NCBI GenBank assembly: GCA_026003355.1
Contig: BPHC01000002.1
Span: 248,001 to 312,000, forward strand
Length of the DNA: 64,000 nucleotides
Direction of reading: 5' to 3'
From: Cyclobacteriaceae bacterium
Lineage (GTDB): Bacteria; Bacteroidota; Bacteroidia; Cytophagales; Cyclobacteriaceae
Of this stretch, positions 45,174 through 54,653 are shown one piece after another. The notes under the pieces are model-generated. The model saw nothing but the letters and a program-made list of their open reading frames with translations, was not told where the DNA came from and did not search any database. The translations under genes and the position numbers were made by a program. Within the stretch, counting starts at the first letter, position 1, and each line of letters starts with the position of its first letter.

Positions 45174-46808
45174 TTACGGACTAACCGGATAGTAAGTGCC
45201 GTAATACCGTGAGATATTGGGCAGCGGCACCGTTGACCCAAATTTGGCATTAATAGCCTGTATAAAAATTTTAGCCAGATAAGCCGCACCGCGCGGATTG
45301 GGGTGAACACCATCTTCTGAAAAGACACCCGAAGGCGGTGCAAAGCTAGCGTTGATAAAAATTCCGTCCACCAGCTGGCCGGGTACGCTGGCCAGGCTGG
45401 CAAATACAGCATTTACATCGGCCAGTGCAAGGCGCGTTGAATTGGCTGCTACAACTGCAGCAATTGAGGCGTTAAAGGCTTCAATCCTGCTGGCTATGGC
45501 GCTTAACTCTTCTGCAATAAGTATCAGGTCATCGCCTTTAAGTGCACGGGTACCTGATGATGTTGTGTTTACAAGCGGTATGGAAACTCCGTTAACCCCA
45601 TCGGGCACAGCATCGCCTGTAATATCAACATTCCTTCCCAGATAACCGCCGGCCGTAAGGCAAACACGGTCGGCATTGGTGGTAAGCCTGGCCTGTGCAT
45701 ACGGAAGCAGGGCTGCGGCCGGGCCTGTCATGTAGGTGCTTAAGTCCGTAAGGGTTTCATCAGTAATCAAAATACCATTGCTTCCGGCCGACCAGTTCAG
45801 CCTCCTTTTGTCTCTTTCCTCAGCTGTAATTACACTTGCGCTCACCATTGCATCCAGGAAACTGTTGTAGTTTGTACCAAGGTTGGTATTAAGTTGACTG
45901 GCTGTGGCGGCATCAAGGACAATTGAATTCCATTTTATGGTGGTGAAGAAGGGTATATCGGTTACCCTGGGTATATTGGCTACTACACCTTTTAAGTTAG
46001 GATTTGAGCCCAGTAGTGCGGTTATAGCAGCATTGTACTGCCCGGCAAAGGCTGTCGGGTCAGTCATTTGAACGCCAACACCCGATGGCAGCCCACCGCT
46101 GGTAGCATAGCCCAGCACATCGTTGTTACCCAGCCAGAAGCTAAAAAACGTGGGTGCGGCAGCTATGGCATCGCCCAGAATGGTTGAACCGTTAACACCG
46201 TCAGTGCTGGGGTTAGACGCAAAGCGCGCGTAGTAGGGGTTGTAGGCCGGGTTGCTCGTAGGTGGCCCGCCGGTGGCTGGGGTAAGCGCCTGGGCGAGAA
46301 TAATTCCCGGTACGCCAAAGTTGTTCAGGTTGGCTTTGTTGCCCGTGTAGGGTGCAAGCGCCAGGAGGTGATCAGTGCTGGTGGTGTTGTATGGTGCCGG
46401 CAGTCCGGGTGTGCCGGCAGGGGCCGGAGCGGGTGTGGCGGGACCGCCAGGGCCATCGGGATCGAACAATACCAGCCTGCCCAGCGTACAGCCCCCCGTG
46501 GGGTTGTAACACCCGTTTACAGAGCCCGTCATGGGCTGATCGAAGGGGTCGTTTTCGCTAACATAGGCAAAATGTTCGGCCATGATGGCAGGATAGGAGT
46601 TTTGCTGGCCAAAATCGAATAAGGCTCCGGCCATAAAGCCCGCCGTGAGTGAGTTGCCTATGGATACAAATTTGGTAAAGTTGGCGCTGCCCGAGGTACC
46701 GGTAGGCGGTTCTTCGGGTTCAGGGGCCTGGGGAACAAGCACTTCCTGTTCGCAGCTTAGCACCAGCAACAGGGTTAAGAGCAGGCTATATAGTTTCAGA
46801 GGTTTCAT
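45174..46808 (-). CDS. SGNH/GDSL hydrolase lipoprotein
   Basis: 544 aa from the ATG at 46808. The alternative ATG at 46835 overlaps the receptor stop by 4 bases and is also possible. The lipobox VLSC makes Cys19 the lipidation site. SGNH block I is FVSIGNSLTAGF with the nucleophile Ser, block III WLGNNDVLG, and the C-terminal DGVHPNPRGAAYLAK holds the Asp-His pair. The mid-region is larger than in typical esterases (about 200 extra residues). Such lipoproteins often follow TonB-dependent receptors in Bacteroidota. A role in releasing ester-linked nutrients for the receptor is inferred from context. Confidence 0.85.
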   Translation of the reverse strand: MKPLKLYSLLLTLLLVLSCEQEVLVPQAPEPEEPPTGTSGSANFTKFVSIGNSLTAGFMAGALFDFGQQNSYPAIMAEHFAYVSENDPFDQPMTGSVNGCYNPTGGCTLGRLVLFDPDGPGGPATPAPAPAGTPGLPAPYNTTSTDHLLALAPYTGNKANLNNFGVPGIILAQALTPATGGPPTSNPAYNPYYARFASNPSTDGVNGSTILGDAIAAAPTFFSFWLGNNDVLGYATSGGLPSGVGVQMTDPTAFAGQYNAAITALLGSNPNLKGVVANIPRVTDIPFFTTIKWNSIVLDAATASQLNTNLGTNYNSFLDAMVSASVITAEERDKRRLNWSAGSNGILITDETLTDLSTYMTGPAAALLPYAQARLTTNADRVCLTAGGYLGRNVDITGDAVPDGVNGVSIPLVNTTSSGTRALKGDDLILIAEELSAIASRIEAFNASIAAVVAANSTRLALADVNAVFASLASVPGQLVDGIFINASFAPPSGVFSEDGVHPNPRGAAYLAKIFIQAINAKFGSTVPLPNISRYYGTYYPVSP

Positions 46809-46831
46809 ATGCATTATGATTTTTCGGTTTG

Positions 46832-49552
46832 TCATTTAAAGAGGTCGTCAAAGGTTATAGACAGATAGTACTGCTGGCCAACAAATCCTGACCCAAAGTT
46901 GGGCCGGTAGTCGCCACCCACCAGGTTGGTGCCACCCAGCTTAAGCGTTCCTTTTATAGAGCTTATTTTGTAGCTCAGCATGGCATCGAGCACACCGTAC
47001 TCGGGTACGTTCCAGTTGCCGAAGCCCGAATTCCAGAGGAACGATTCCTGCCAGCGGAAATTGACGTTAAACCCAAACCCGCTGTTGCCTATGTTGCGGT
47101 TGCTAAGACCAACGGCAATGCGGTTATTAGGTGTGTTGAAGCCGGCTATGAATTCCTCTTCGTTGGCATCGTAATCCTGGTAGGTGTAGTTAAATGTGGC
47201 AATATAGCCTTTAAGGAAGGTGTAGGAGATGTTGGCCCCTGAGCCCCACGAAGTAATTTTTTCCGGAGAATTTACGTAGGGCGACCACAGCGTGCCTGCG
47301 CCTACCGTTTGCCCTTTGTGGGTAGTGGGGTTTTTGCTGTACACCAGCTGGTCGCCAATAAAATCTTTATAGGAGTTAAAGAACCCGAACACATCAATCA
47401 ATAACCGGTTGTTAACGGAACCTTTGTAGCCTACTTCAACCGACTGGAGCCTTTCGGGTTTAATGTAGGGTACGTTGGCCGTTTCAAGTAAAGAGGTGTT
47501 TCCGCCTACCAGCGTTCCGGTGTTGGGGTCAATGTTTCCGCCCGAAGCCCGGTATGCCTGCACCGAGCTATAGGTATAGGCACCACCTTCGTGCACGCCA
47601 TATCGTTCGGCATTGGCGCGGGTACTGCCCAGCAATATGCCCGAACCGGTGGGGAAGTAAATAAACTGTGCCTGCGTATCAGGATTGCGAAAGCCTGTCT
47701 GGAATGATGCCCTGATAAAGTGGTTCTGGTTTACGGAATATACAGCCGAGAACCGGGGCGTCCAGATGCCGTCAAAGTTTTCGTTTTTGTCGTGGCGAAC
47801 CGAGCCGGTAAGTTTAAGGTTGCCCAGTGTTTTGGCTATCTGCAGATAGGCTCCGTACTCATCAATTTTAATACCTTCGGCTATCCCGTCGCCATCCACA
47901 TCTTCGTTATACACAGTGGCATCCGAAAACAGGTCGTACCGCCTGAAGTTCCCGCCAATCTGAACCTCGGCCCACTTAATCATATCGTCAAAACGGTAGT
48001 TGAATTCGGCATGGTAGAGGCGCGACTTGTCAATGAATTTGGCACCCGGAGGGTTGCGCTGGAAATAGTTGTTGCGCACGGTTTCGGCCAGTGCGGCAAA
48101 TTCAGGCGTACCCGGGGCAGGCCGGTTGCGGTCGGCATAGGCGCGGGCGGCTGCGTGGTCGCCAGGCGTTACACCGGGAATAGCTCCGTTATAGGCCAAA
48201 ATGTAATCGGGTACCCACTGAGTGGCCGAGGGCGAATAAGTTTCGTTCATAAAAGCACCCAAAGCGCTCATGTTATACGAGTCGCCTGCGTTGGTGCGTG
48301 TGTTATAGGCGCGTACGAAAAAGTTTTTGCCCTTTAACTCTACCTTATGAAACTGCTGGGTAAAGTCGCGGATGGCGTACTTTTCGCTGCCCTGATAGAT
48401 GGAATTACCGCCTCCGAAGCGGTAGGAATAGCTTAGTTCCAGGTTGGGATTAAACCGGTAGTGCAGGGAGCCGTCATACTTCATGCTGCCGGCATCGTAG
48501 CTGTCAATAATGTCTTCTTCGCGGAAGCCAGTACGTGTAATGGGGCTAAAGCCAGGTATGGGAACATTGATAACCGTTTCATCGCCATACAGGTTAAGAC
48601 CGTCAAAATCCGGAAGGCTGGTTTGCAGCACGGGATTTTCGGGGTCGGGGCGGTGGGTGGTATAGTCGTTGCCTTTCCAATCGGTAATATCGGTCCATGA
48701 AAAGTTGATTTTAAATGCCAGCTTATCTGAAATGGCCCGGGCGTAACGCATGCCGAAGTTGTATTGTGGAAAGATGTCATCCTGTGCCTGCGAGGTGGTA
48801 ATACCACCTTTGGCCGTAATGCTTAAGCCCTCATATTCGAAGGGGGATTTGCTGGTCATAACAATAATGCCGTTAAAGGCGTTGGGCCCGAAAAGGGCAG
48901 AAGAGGCACCCGGAAGCAGGTCAATGCTTTCGGCATCCAGCTCGCTTATTCCCACCAGGTTACCGGTTGGGAAGTTAAGAATGGGCGCTGCGGTATCCAT
49001 ACCGTCAACCCATTGTACAAAGCGGGTGTTGGCTACGGTAGCGAACCCGCGGGTGTTCATGGCCTGAAAGTTTATGCTTCCGGCATACATTTGCACTCCG
49101 GGCTGATAGGCCACGGCCTCGTAAAAATCAGGTGCAGGAACCTGCCGGATGTCCAGCGCGCCCACCCGGTAGGCTGATACCGGCGCGCTGAGAAAATCGG
49201 TCCGCACACCCTGGCCGATAATGACCACTTCGTCCAGACCCAGGGGGTCTGGGTCCATGGAGATGTCCAGGCTAGTGGCAGTGCCGCTTACTTGCTCCTC
49301 ACGGATGCGGTAGCCGATAAATGAAAAGCGAAGGGTAAACGGGGGTGTGCTTTTGGTGGTAATGGTAAACGCGCCATTTTGGTCAGTTATGGTTCCGTCG
49401 GTGGTGCCGGCCACGATTATATTAACGCCGGGCATGGGGTTACCGGCTTCGTCTTTTACCGTTCCGGAAACGGTGGTTTGGGCTATTGCCCAGGCAAACG
49501 CTGCCAGCACAAGGACAGCTGTTGCGAAAATTCGTTTGTACATGTTCTCCAT
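46832..49552 (-). CDS. TonB-dependent receptor
   Basis: 906 aa. The signal peptide ends FAWAIAQ. A carboxypeptidase-regulatory-like domain (about 26-115: VSGTVKDEAGNPMPGVNIIVAG, then LDEVVIIGQG) precedes the plug (YQPGVQMYAGSINFQAMNTRG, then LLPGASSALFGPNAFNGII). The beta-barrel ends QQYYLSITFDDLF-K. It overlaps or abuts the SGNH-hydrolase lipoprotein and probably forms one operon with it. M4 (49543) is an alternative start. Substrate unknown; lipids or esters are suggested by the partner. Confidence 0.88.
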   Translation of the reverse strand: MENMYKRIFATAVLVLAAFAWAIAQTTVSGTVKDEAGNPMPGVNIIVAGTTDGTITDQNGAFTITTKSTPPFTLRFSFIGYRIREEQVSGTATSLDISMDPDPLGLDEVVIIGQGVRTDFLSAPVSAYRVGALDIRQVPAPDFYEAVAYQPGVQMYAGSINFQAMNTRGFATVANTRFVQWVDGMDTAAPILNFPTGNLVGISELDAESIDLLPGASSALFGPNAFNGIIVMTSKSPFEYEGLSITAKGGITTSQAQDDIFPQYNFGMRYARAISDKLAFKINFSWTDITDWKGNDYTTHRPDPENPVLQTSLPDFDGLNLYGDETVINVPIPGFSPITRTGFREEDIIDSYDAGSMKYDGSLHYRFNPNLELSYSYRFGGGNSIYQGSEKYAIRDFTQQFHKVELKGKNFFVRAYNTRTNAGDSYNMSALGAFMNETYSPSATQWVPDYILAYNGAIPGVTPGDHAAARAYADRNRPAPGTPEFAALAETVRNNYFQRNPPGAKFIDKSRLYHAEFNYRFDDMIKWAEVQIGGNFRRYDLFSDATVYNEDVDGDGIAEGIKIDEYGAYLQIAKTLGNLKLTGSVRHDKNENFDGIWTPRFSAVYSVNQNHFIRASFQTGFRNPDTQAQFIYFPTGSGILLGSTRANAERYGVHEGGAYTYSSVQAYRASGGNIDPNTGTLVGGNTSLLETANVPYIKPERLQSVEVGYKGSVNNRLLIDVFGFFNSYKDFIGDQLVYSKNPTTHKGQTVGAGTLWSPYVNSPEKITSWGSGANISYTFLKGYIATFNYTYQDYDANEEEFIAGFNTPNNRIAVGLSNRNIGNSGFGFNVNFRWQESFLWNSGFGNWNVPEYGVLDAMLSYKISSIKGTLKLGGTNLVGGDYRPNFGSGFVGQQYYLSITFDDLFK

Positions 49553-49633
49553 ACAGCAATTAAGTTACATTAGGGTTGGTTTAAATTAGTATGCTTTGCT
49601 GAATACTGCGGAATTAAAAATTTGTTCCGTTCT

Positions 49634-49662
49634 GAAAAGTACGGAATTTCCTGATAAACAAA
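49634..49662 (-). promoter_or_regulatory. Possible promoter of the TonB receptor operon
   Basis: On the minus strand TTTG (49662-49659) is followed 17 bases later by TACTTTTC (49641-49634), one mismatch from TAnnTTTG. The -7 box lies inside a TTCCGT/ACGGAA inverted repeat (49625-49630 with 49641-49646) that could be an operator or a weak terminator for gldC. Start of transcription would be near 49628, with a leader of about 75 bases. Confidence 0.3.
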
Positions 49663-49693
49663 CAAACGTTTGCGAAATGCTTTTCGGAAAAAT

Positions 49694-50035
49694 TCAGTCT
49701 TTACCGGAGGATTCTCTCCGCAGGTGTTCAACCAGGCGTTCGCAAAGTTCATGGGTTTGGTCGGCAAAAAAGGAATCGCCGGTGGCACGCAGAATGCTCT
49801 GGGCCATGCCTCCCAGGCAGTCAATGTAAAAGCGCTTCATTTCGTGAACGGGCATGTCTTTGGTCCAGAGGTAAATGCTCAGGGTATTTTTTTCGTGGGC
49901 GTCCCATAACGCTATGTTAACGGCTTTTGTTTCTGATGATGTGTTGCCGGGCTTATCGGAGGCCTGCCATTGAATACGTGTGGGCACATTTTGTGCATCG
50001 AGCTGTATTTCGAAATTTATGTGCTTTTTCTGCAT
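49694..50035 (-). CDS. gldC: Gliding motility protein GldC
   Basis: 113 aa from MQKKHINFEI; an upstream extension is unsupported. The family landmarks are FEIQLDAQNVPTRIQWQASD, then KAVNIALWDAHEKNTLSIYLWTKDMPVHEMKRFY. GldC is a small soluble protein associated with gliding in Flavobacterium, where it is not strictly essential. Its presence fits a Cytophagales or Flavobacteriia host, though homologues occur in non-gliders. No other gld genes are in the window. Confidence 0.88.
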   Translation of the reverse strand: MQKKHINFEIQLDAQNVPTRIQWQASDKPGNTSSETKAVNIALWDAHEKNTLSIYLWTKDMPVHEMKRFYIDCLGGMAQSILRATGDSFFADQTHELCERLVEHLRRESSGKD

Positions 50036-50093
50036 GTCAGGGTATTTAAGTATGGGTGCAATATATACCCGTGTATGTACCGGGCAAAAAGTA

Positions 50094-52043
50094 TTATTGG
50101 TTTTTGAGTACAAAGGGCATAAAGCACTGCAGCGATTCGGGGTTGCGCAGTGCGCCGGGATTTATTACCTCATCAGGATTTTTGCCCATGAGTATTTTCT
50201 TTACCGGTGTTTCGGTCTTTTTTCCGCTTATGGTGTAGGGGATATCGGCAACCGGCAGGATGTTGTCCGGAACGTGCCTGGGGCTGGTTTCGTTGCGGAT
50301 GGTTTGATTTATTTTTTGTTTCAGGGCTTCATCCAGTGTAATGCCTTCCTTCATTTTAACGAACAACGGCATCCAGAAAGAACCATCGGGTTTTTCGAGG
50401 CATACAATCAGGCTGTCGGCAACTTCGGCCACTTTATCAACAGCACGGTAGATTTCGCTGGTGCCTATACGTACGCCTGCCCGGTTAAGCGTAGCATCCG
50501 ATCGGCCGTAAATAATTACCCCGCCACGGGGCGTAATCTCAATCCAGTCGCCATGCCGCCATACACCCGGAAACATTTCGAAGTAGCTTTCGGTGTATCG
50601 CTTAAAACCGGGGTCGTTCCAAAAATAAACAGGCATGGAGGGCATGGGGGTGGTGATGACCATTTCGCCCACCCGTGCGGTAACTGACCGTCCACTTTCA
50701 TCAAAGGCTTCAACGCGGCAGCCCAAGGCGCGGCATTGGATTTCTCCGGCATAAACAGGTAACAGGGGGTTACCTCCTACAAATGCACTGCATACGTCTG
50801 TACCTCCGCTTATTGAAGCTAACCACACGTTATTTTTCACAGCCCGGTATACCCATTCAAAACCTTCGGGTGGCAGGGTACTTCCTGTTGAACCTATGGA
50901 ACGCAGTTTGCCAAGTGCATACTGGTCGCCGGGCCGCAGGCCGGTGCGGGCACAACTCATGATAAATGACGCACTTGTGCCCAGGTGCGTGATTTGATGC
51001 TCTTCGGCCAGTTGCCAAAGCCGGTCCGGGCCGGGCCAGGCGGGACTTCCGTCATAGATTACCAGTACGCCTCCGCAAAGAAGGCTGCTTTGTATGTAAT
51101 TCCACATCATCCATCCGGTAGTGGTAAACCAGAAACAACGGTCTCCGGGGTGAATGTCGTTGTGAAAGGTGAGGTATTTAAGATGTTCCAGCAGAATGCC
51201 TCCGTGGCTATGCACCATGGCTTTGGGTAAACCGGTTGTGCCGGAAGAATACAGCACCCACAGGGGGTGTGAAAAGGGCAGGCGCTCAAATTGCAGTTCA
51301 GAAGTCCCGGGCAGCACGGCATCGGTCCATAGCACATAGCGGGTGTCGGACACAGGTTTTTCGCCATCCAGCAGTACAATGTATTTCAACGAGGGTATGG
51401 CGTTTGCCACTGCCCTTACCACCTCGCTTTTGTCGTATAACTTTCCATTATACCGGTAAGTGGTTACGGCAAAAAGTACTACGGGTTCTATCTGGGCAAA
51501 GCGGTCCAGCACGGCCTGCGTGCCAAAATCGGGGCTGCAGGATGACCACACCGCACCCAACGAGGATGTAGCCAGAAATGCTATGGTGGCTTCCGGAATA
51601 CACGGCAGGTAGGCTGCTATGCGGTCGCCGGGGCCGATGCCGCATTTTTTAAAAAAATGCTGCAGGCCCGAAACCGATTGCTGCAATTCCTGCCAGCTAA
51701 CCTCGCGGGTGGTGCCGGCTTCGTTCAGGCTGATGATGGCAGGTTGCGATGCGGTGGCATTTCTGAAAACATGTTCTGCGTAGTTTAAGGTTAATCCTTC
51801 GAACCACCTGATGTGGGGCATGCTGTTACCCTGCACCACGGGGCCTGCTTTGCCGTTGTACCTGATGTTGAAGTAGGTTAGCAGGGTTGTCCAGAAATCT
51901 TCATACCGGTTAACTGACCAGCTCCATAAATCGTCATAACGGTCAAATTGCAGTTGCTGCTTTTCTGCCAGCCACTGCATATAGGCGCGCAGGTTGCTGT
52001 TTTCTTTTAGTTGTTCTGAAGGAGTCCACAACAGGTTATTCAT
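50094..52043 (-). CDS. Acetoacetyl-CoA synthetase
   Basis: 649 aa ANL-superfamily ligase that activates acetoacetate with ATP and CoA. The AMP-binding P-loop is VLYSSGTTGLPKAMVHSHGG. The acetoacetate-CoA ligase N-terminal part has WSVNRYEDFWTTLLTYFNIR and HIRWFEGLTLNYAEHVFR. The A8 hinge is YGRSDATLNRAGVRIGTSEIY, and the catalytic Lys region is ISGKKTETPVKKIL. Product identity over plain acetyl-CoA synthetase is supported by these AacS-type segments. It lies 1 base from ribF on the same strand and 58 bases from gldC. Confidence 0.92.
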   Translation of the reverse strand: MNNLLWTPSEQLKENSNLRAYMQWLAEKQQLQFDRYDDLWSWSVNRYEDFWTTLLTYFNIRYNGKAGPVVQGNSMPHIRWFEGLTLNYAEHVFRNATASQPAIISLNEAGTTREVSWQELQQSVSGLQHFFKKCGIGPGDRIAAYLPCIPEATIAFLATSSLGAVWSSCSPDFGTQAVLDRFAQIEPVVLFAVTTYRYNGKLYDKSEVVRAVANAIPSLKYIVLLDGEKPVSDTRYVLWTDAVLPGTSELQFERLPFSHPLWVLYSSGTTGLPKAMVHSHGGILLEHLKYLTFHNDIHPGDRCFWFTTTGWMMWNYIQSSLLCGGVLVIYDGSPAWPGPDRLWQLAEEHQITHLGTSASFIMSCARTGLRPGDQYALGKLRSIGSTGSTLPPEGFEWVYRAVKNNVWLASISGGTDVCSAFVGGNPLLPVYAGEIQCRALGCRVEAFDESGRSVTARVGEMVITTPMPSMPVYFWNDPGFKRYTESYFEMFPGVWRHGDWIEITPRGGVIIYGRSDATLNRAGVRIGTSEIYRAVDKVAEVADSLIVCLEKPDGSFWMPLFVKMKEGITLDEALKQKINQTIRNETSPRHVPDNILPVADIPYTISGKKTETPVKKILMGKNPDEVINPGALRNPESLQCFMPFVLKNQ

Positions 52044-52044
52044 A

Positions 52045-52986
52045 TCATTGCATCCGGATATTTTTCAGTGCTTCTTCTGCCTTTACCTTATCGCGGATAA
52101 GTTCCTGCTTTAGCTCTTCCAGGTCGGTAAAGCGGCTGTCGGCACGGAGCCGTGCGTGCAGAAAGACAATCAGCTCATCGCCATAAATTTCGGCATTAAA
52201 ATCGAAAAGGTTTACTTCTATAGACTTATGCATGCCGCCCACGGTGGGTCTGAAGCCTATGTACATCATGCCTTTGTATGTTTTGCCGGCATGTGCGGCG
52301 GTTACGGCATAAATGCCATCGGCCGGTAAGAGTTTGTAGTGGGTATCGATGCTGAGGTTGGCCGTGGGGAAGCCGATAAGCCTTCCTATCCGGTCGCCTT
52401 TCACAACCAGTCCGCGGATGGAGTAGGGGCGTCCCAGCAGGTTGGTGGCTGTTTCAATATTTCCCTGTTCGAGTGCCTGGCGTATTTTGCTGGAGCTTAC
52501 GGTAATATGGTCAACATCCTGCCGGGGGATTTCTTCTACCTCAAATCCATAAAGGGGCGCATTTTTTTTTAGTTCTTCAAAGCTTCCTTCGCGGTTGTGG
52601 CCAAAGCGGTGGTCGTAGCCAATTACCAGTTTGCGCGTGCGCAGGGTTTGCACCAGTATGCGGCTAATAAATTCTTTTGATGAGAGTTGTGAAAATTCGC
52701 GGGTAAACGGAATGCGTACCAGGTGGTCTATACCAGCTTCCTTCAGTAGTTCGGCCTTTTCTTCAAAAGTGTTAAGCAGTTTAAGCGATGAGTCTTCCGG
52801 ATGCAGTACCAGGCGCGGATGGGGCCAGTAGGTTAAGACTATTGTTTCGCCCTGGTTTTGCCGGGCAATTTCCTTTACGCGGTTTAGTATTTTCTGATGC
52901 CCCAGGTGTACGCCATCGAATGTGCCGCTGGTAACCACGGCAAAAGACGGGGCCAGGAAGTCATCGGGATGATAGTAAATTTTCAT
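52045..52986 (-). CDS. ribF: Bifunctional riboflavin kinase/FAD synthetase
   Basis: 313 aa. The N-terminal FMN adenylyltransferase domain (about 12-170) carries SGTFDGVHLGHQKIL and, at its end, ISSSKIRQALEQG-type VSSSKIRQAL. The C-terminal riboflavin kinase domain (about 183-310) has YSIRGLVVKGDRIGRLIGFPTANL and SIEVNLFDFNAEIYG. It makes FMN and FAD from riboflavin. It overlaps truB by 4 bases, a pairing widespread in bacteria. Confidence 0.95.
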   Translation of the reverse strand: MKIYYHPDDFLAPSFAVVTSGTFDGVHLGHQKILNRVKEIARQNQGETIVLTYWPHPRLVLHPEDSSLKLLNTFEEKAELLKEAGIDHLVRIPFTREFSQLSSKEFISRILVQTLRTRKLVIGYDHRFGHNREGSFEELKKNAPLYGFEVEEIPRQDVDHITVSSSKIRQALEQGNIETATNLLGRPYSIRGLVVKGDRIGRLIGFPTANLSIDTHYKLLPADGIYAVTAAHAGKTYKGMMYIGFRPTVGGMHKSIEVNLFDFNAEIYGDELIVFLHARLRADSRFTDLEELKQELIRDKVKAEEALKNIRMQ

Positions 52987-53639
52987 TGGAAAGCACTTAT
53001 GGGTTTGGCGTCTTCCAGCCGGTATTCACCAATACGAGTGCGGCACAGGGCAGCAAGATGGGCACCCGTTCCGAGTTTTGCTCCCAGGTCGCGTACCAGG
53101 CTTCTGATGTAAGTGCCCTTTGAACAAACAACCCGAAAGTGTACTTCGGGCAGATTGATGCCGGTTATTTCGAAGGTATGCACCTGTACCCTTCGCGGTT
53201 TGAGTTGGGGTATCTGGCCGGCTCTGGCCAGTTTGTAGGCCCTTTTACCTTTTATCTTTATGGCCGAGTGGGCCGGTGGAATCTGTTCTATTTCTCCGGT
53301 AAGTGTGGTTGCTGCGGCTAAAATCTCTTCGTTTTTAATGTGGGTTATGTCGTGCACTTCGGTTACCGGTGTTTCGCGGTCGTGCGAGGGGGTACTTTGT
53401 CCAAGTATCAGCGTTCCGGTATATTCTTTATCCAGCCCGGTGAGTTCGGCTATGCGTTGTGTCATTTTGCCGGTGCAAACAATAAGTAATCCGGTAGCCA
53501 GCGGATCTAATGTTCCGGCATGGCCTATTTTCTTTATGCCTAAAATTTTACGGAGCTTGTTTACCACATCAAACGAAGTCCAGCCTGGCGGTTTGTTAAC
53601 CAGCAACAACCGGTTGGTTATGGAGGCAGTTTCCGTCAT
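52983..53639 (-). CDS. truB: tRNA pseudouridine(55) synthase
   Basis: 218 aa, shorter than E. coli TruB because it lacks the full C-terminal PUA domain, as in other Bacteroidota. The catalytic Asp is in [31 protein letters not shown] and [13 protein letters not shown] are conserved RNA-site segments. The enzyme modifies U55 in the T loop of tRNAs. It overlaps uppP upstream and ribF downstream by 4 bases each. Confidence 0.95.
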   Translation of the reverse strand: MTETASITNRLLLVNKPPGWTSFDVVNKLRKILGIKKIGHAGTLDPLATGLLIVCTGKMTQRIAELTGLDKEYTGTLILGQSTPSHDRETPVTEVHDITHIKNEEILAAATTLTGEIEQIPPAHSAIKIKGKRAYKLARAGQIPQLKPRRVQVHTFEITGINLPEVHFRVVCSKGTYIRSLVRDLGAKLGTGAHLAALCRTRIGEYRLEDAKPISAFQ

Positions 53640-54433
53640 AGCACAACCAGGTCTGTTCCGAAATAATAAAGGCCCAGCAACAGGGCTCCTGCAAATATCC
53701 GGTAATACCCGAATAATTTAAAACCATAGCGGGACAGAAATGCAATGAAAGATTTCATGGCAAGCATGGCAACCAGAAAAGCCACCATGTTTCCGGTAAA
53801 CAACAGTGTTACCTCATGTGATTGTACGGGGTATCCTTCAAAAATAAAAAATTTCAGCAACTTGTAACCTGAGGCAGCAGCCAGTGTGGGTACGGCAAGA
53901 AAGAACGAAAACTCGGTGGCTGTTTTGCGGTCAAGTTTCTGACTTAACCCTCCAATGATGGTTGCAGCTGAACGTGATATACCGGGAATAAGGGCGAGGC
54001 ACTGAAAGAGGCCTATGCGCCAGGCCATGTTGCGGGTTACGTCTTTTGCCGGATTTTTTTCATTGGTTTCAAAAAATTTATCTGCAACCAGAAAAAATAT
54101 TCCACCGGCAATCAGGGCATAAGCCACTACGTCAACCCGTTCAAGCCAGCGGTCAATGAACGTTTCGAGCAGCAACCCCGCCACTGCCGCGGGAACAAAA
54201 GCAATAAACAGGATAACATAAAAATTAAACGACTTTACGAATCTTTGCCAGTATAACACCACCACTGCGGCTATTGCCCCGAACTGTACTACCACCGTGT
54301 ACATTTTGGTGAAAGGCTGATGGGAAATACCCATCAGGGTGGACCCGATAATGATGTGGCCGGTGGAGGATACCGGCAAAAACTCGGTAAGCCCTTCGAT
54401 CAGGGCCAGAATAATGGCTTCCGGAAGACTCAT
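53636..54433 (-). CDS. uppP: Undecaprenyl-diphosphate phosphatase
   Basis: 265 aa inner-membrane protein with about eight helices. The two catalytic regions are [17 protein letters not shown] and [13 protein letters not shown]. It recycles the C55 lipid carrier for peptidoglycan and other glycans. It lies 6 bases from the DUF3098 gene in the conserved ftsX-DUF3098-uppP-truB-ribF order. Confidence 0.95.
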   Translation of the reverse strand: MSLPEAIILALIEGLTEFLPVSSTGHIIIGSTLMGISHQPFTKMYTVVVQFGAIAAVVVLYWQRFVKSFNFYVILFIAFVPAAVAGLLLETFIDRWLERVDVVAYALIAGGIFFLVADKFFETNEKNPAKDVTRNMAWRIGLFQCLALIPGISRSAATIIGGLSQKLDRKTATEFSFFLAVPTLAAASGYKLLKFFIFEGYPVQSHEVTLLFTGNMVAFLVAMLAMKSFIAFLSRYGFKLFGYYRIFAGALLLGLYYFGTDLVVL

Positions 54434-54439
54434 TTACAA

Positions 54440-54649
54440 TCAGCGCTTTTGTTCGGTTGGCCGGTAGAGTATGGCCACCAGTTCAATAATAAAACCTGTA
54501 AACACAACCAGGGGGCCAAGCGTAAGGCCAACAAAGCCGAAGCCGTAGGGTTCGGTATCGAGTGTCATGATGACCAGACCCAGCACCAGTACCACCAGGC
54601 CGGTGATCATGAGCTGATAGTTTTTCCGTGAAAAAGGCAGGTTGTTCAT
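54440..54649 (-). CDS. DUF3098 family small membrane protein
   Basis: 69 aa with two membrane helices (about 14-33 and 40-60) joined by a short loop with GFGFVG. Function is unknown; it is almost always next to ftsX in Bacteroidota, which suggests a link to division or envelope lipid recycling. It lies 4 bases downstream of ftsX. Confidence 0.85.
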   Translation of the reverse strand: MNNLPFSRKNYQLMITGLVVLVLGLVIMTLDTEPYGFGFVGLTLGPLVVFTGFIIELVAILYRPTEQKR

Positions 54650-54653
54650 GGGT

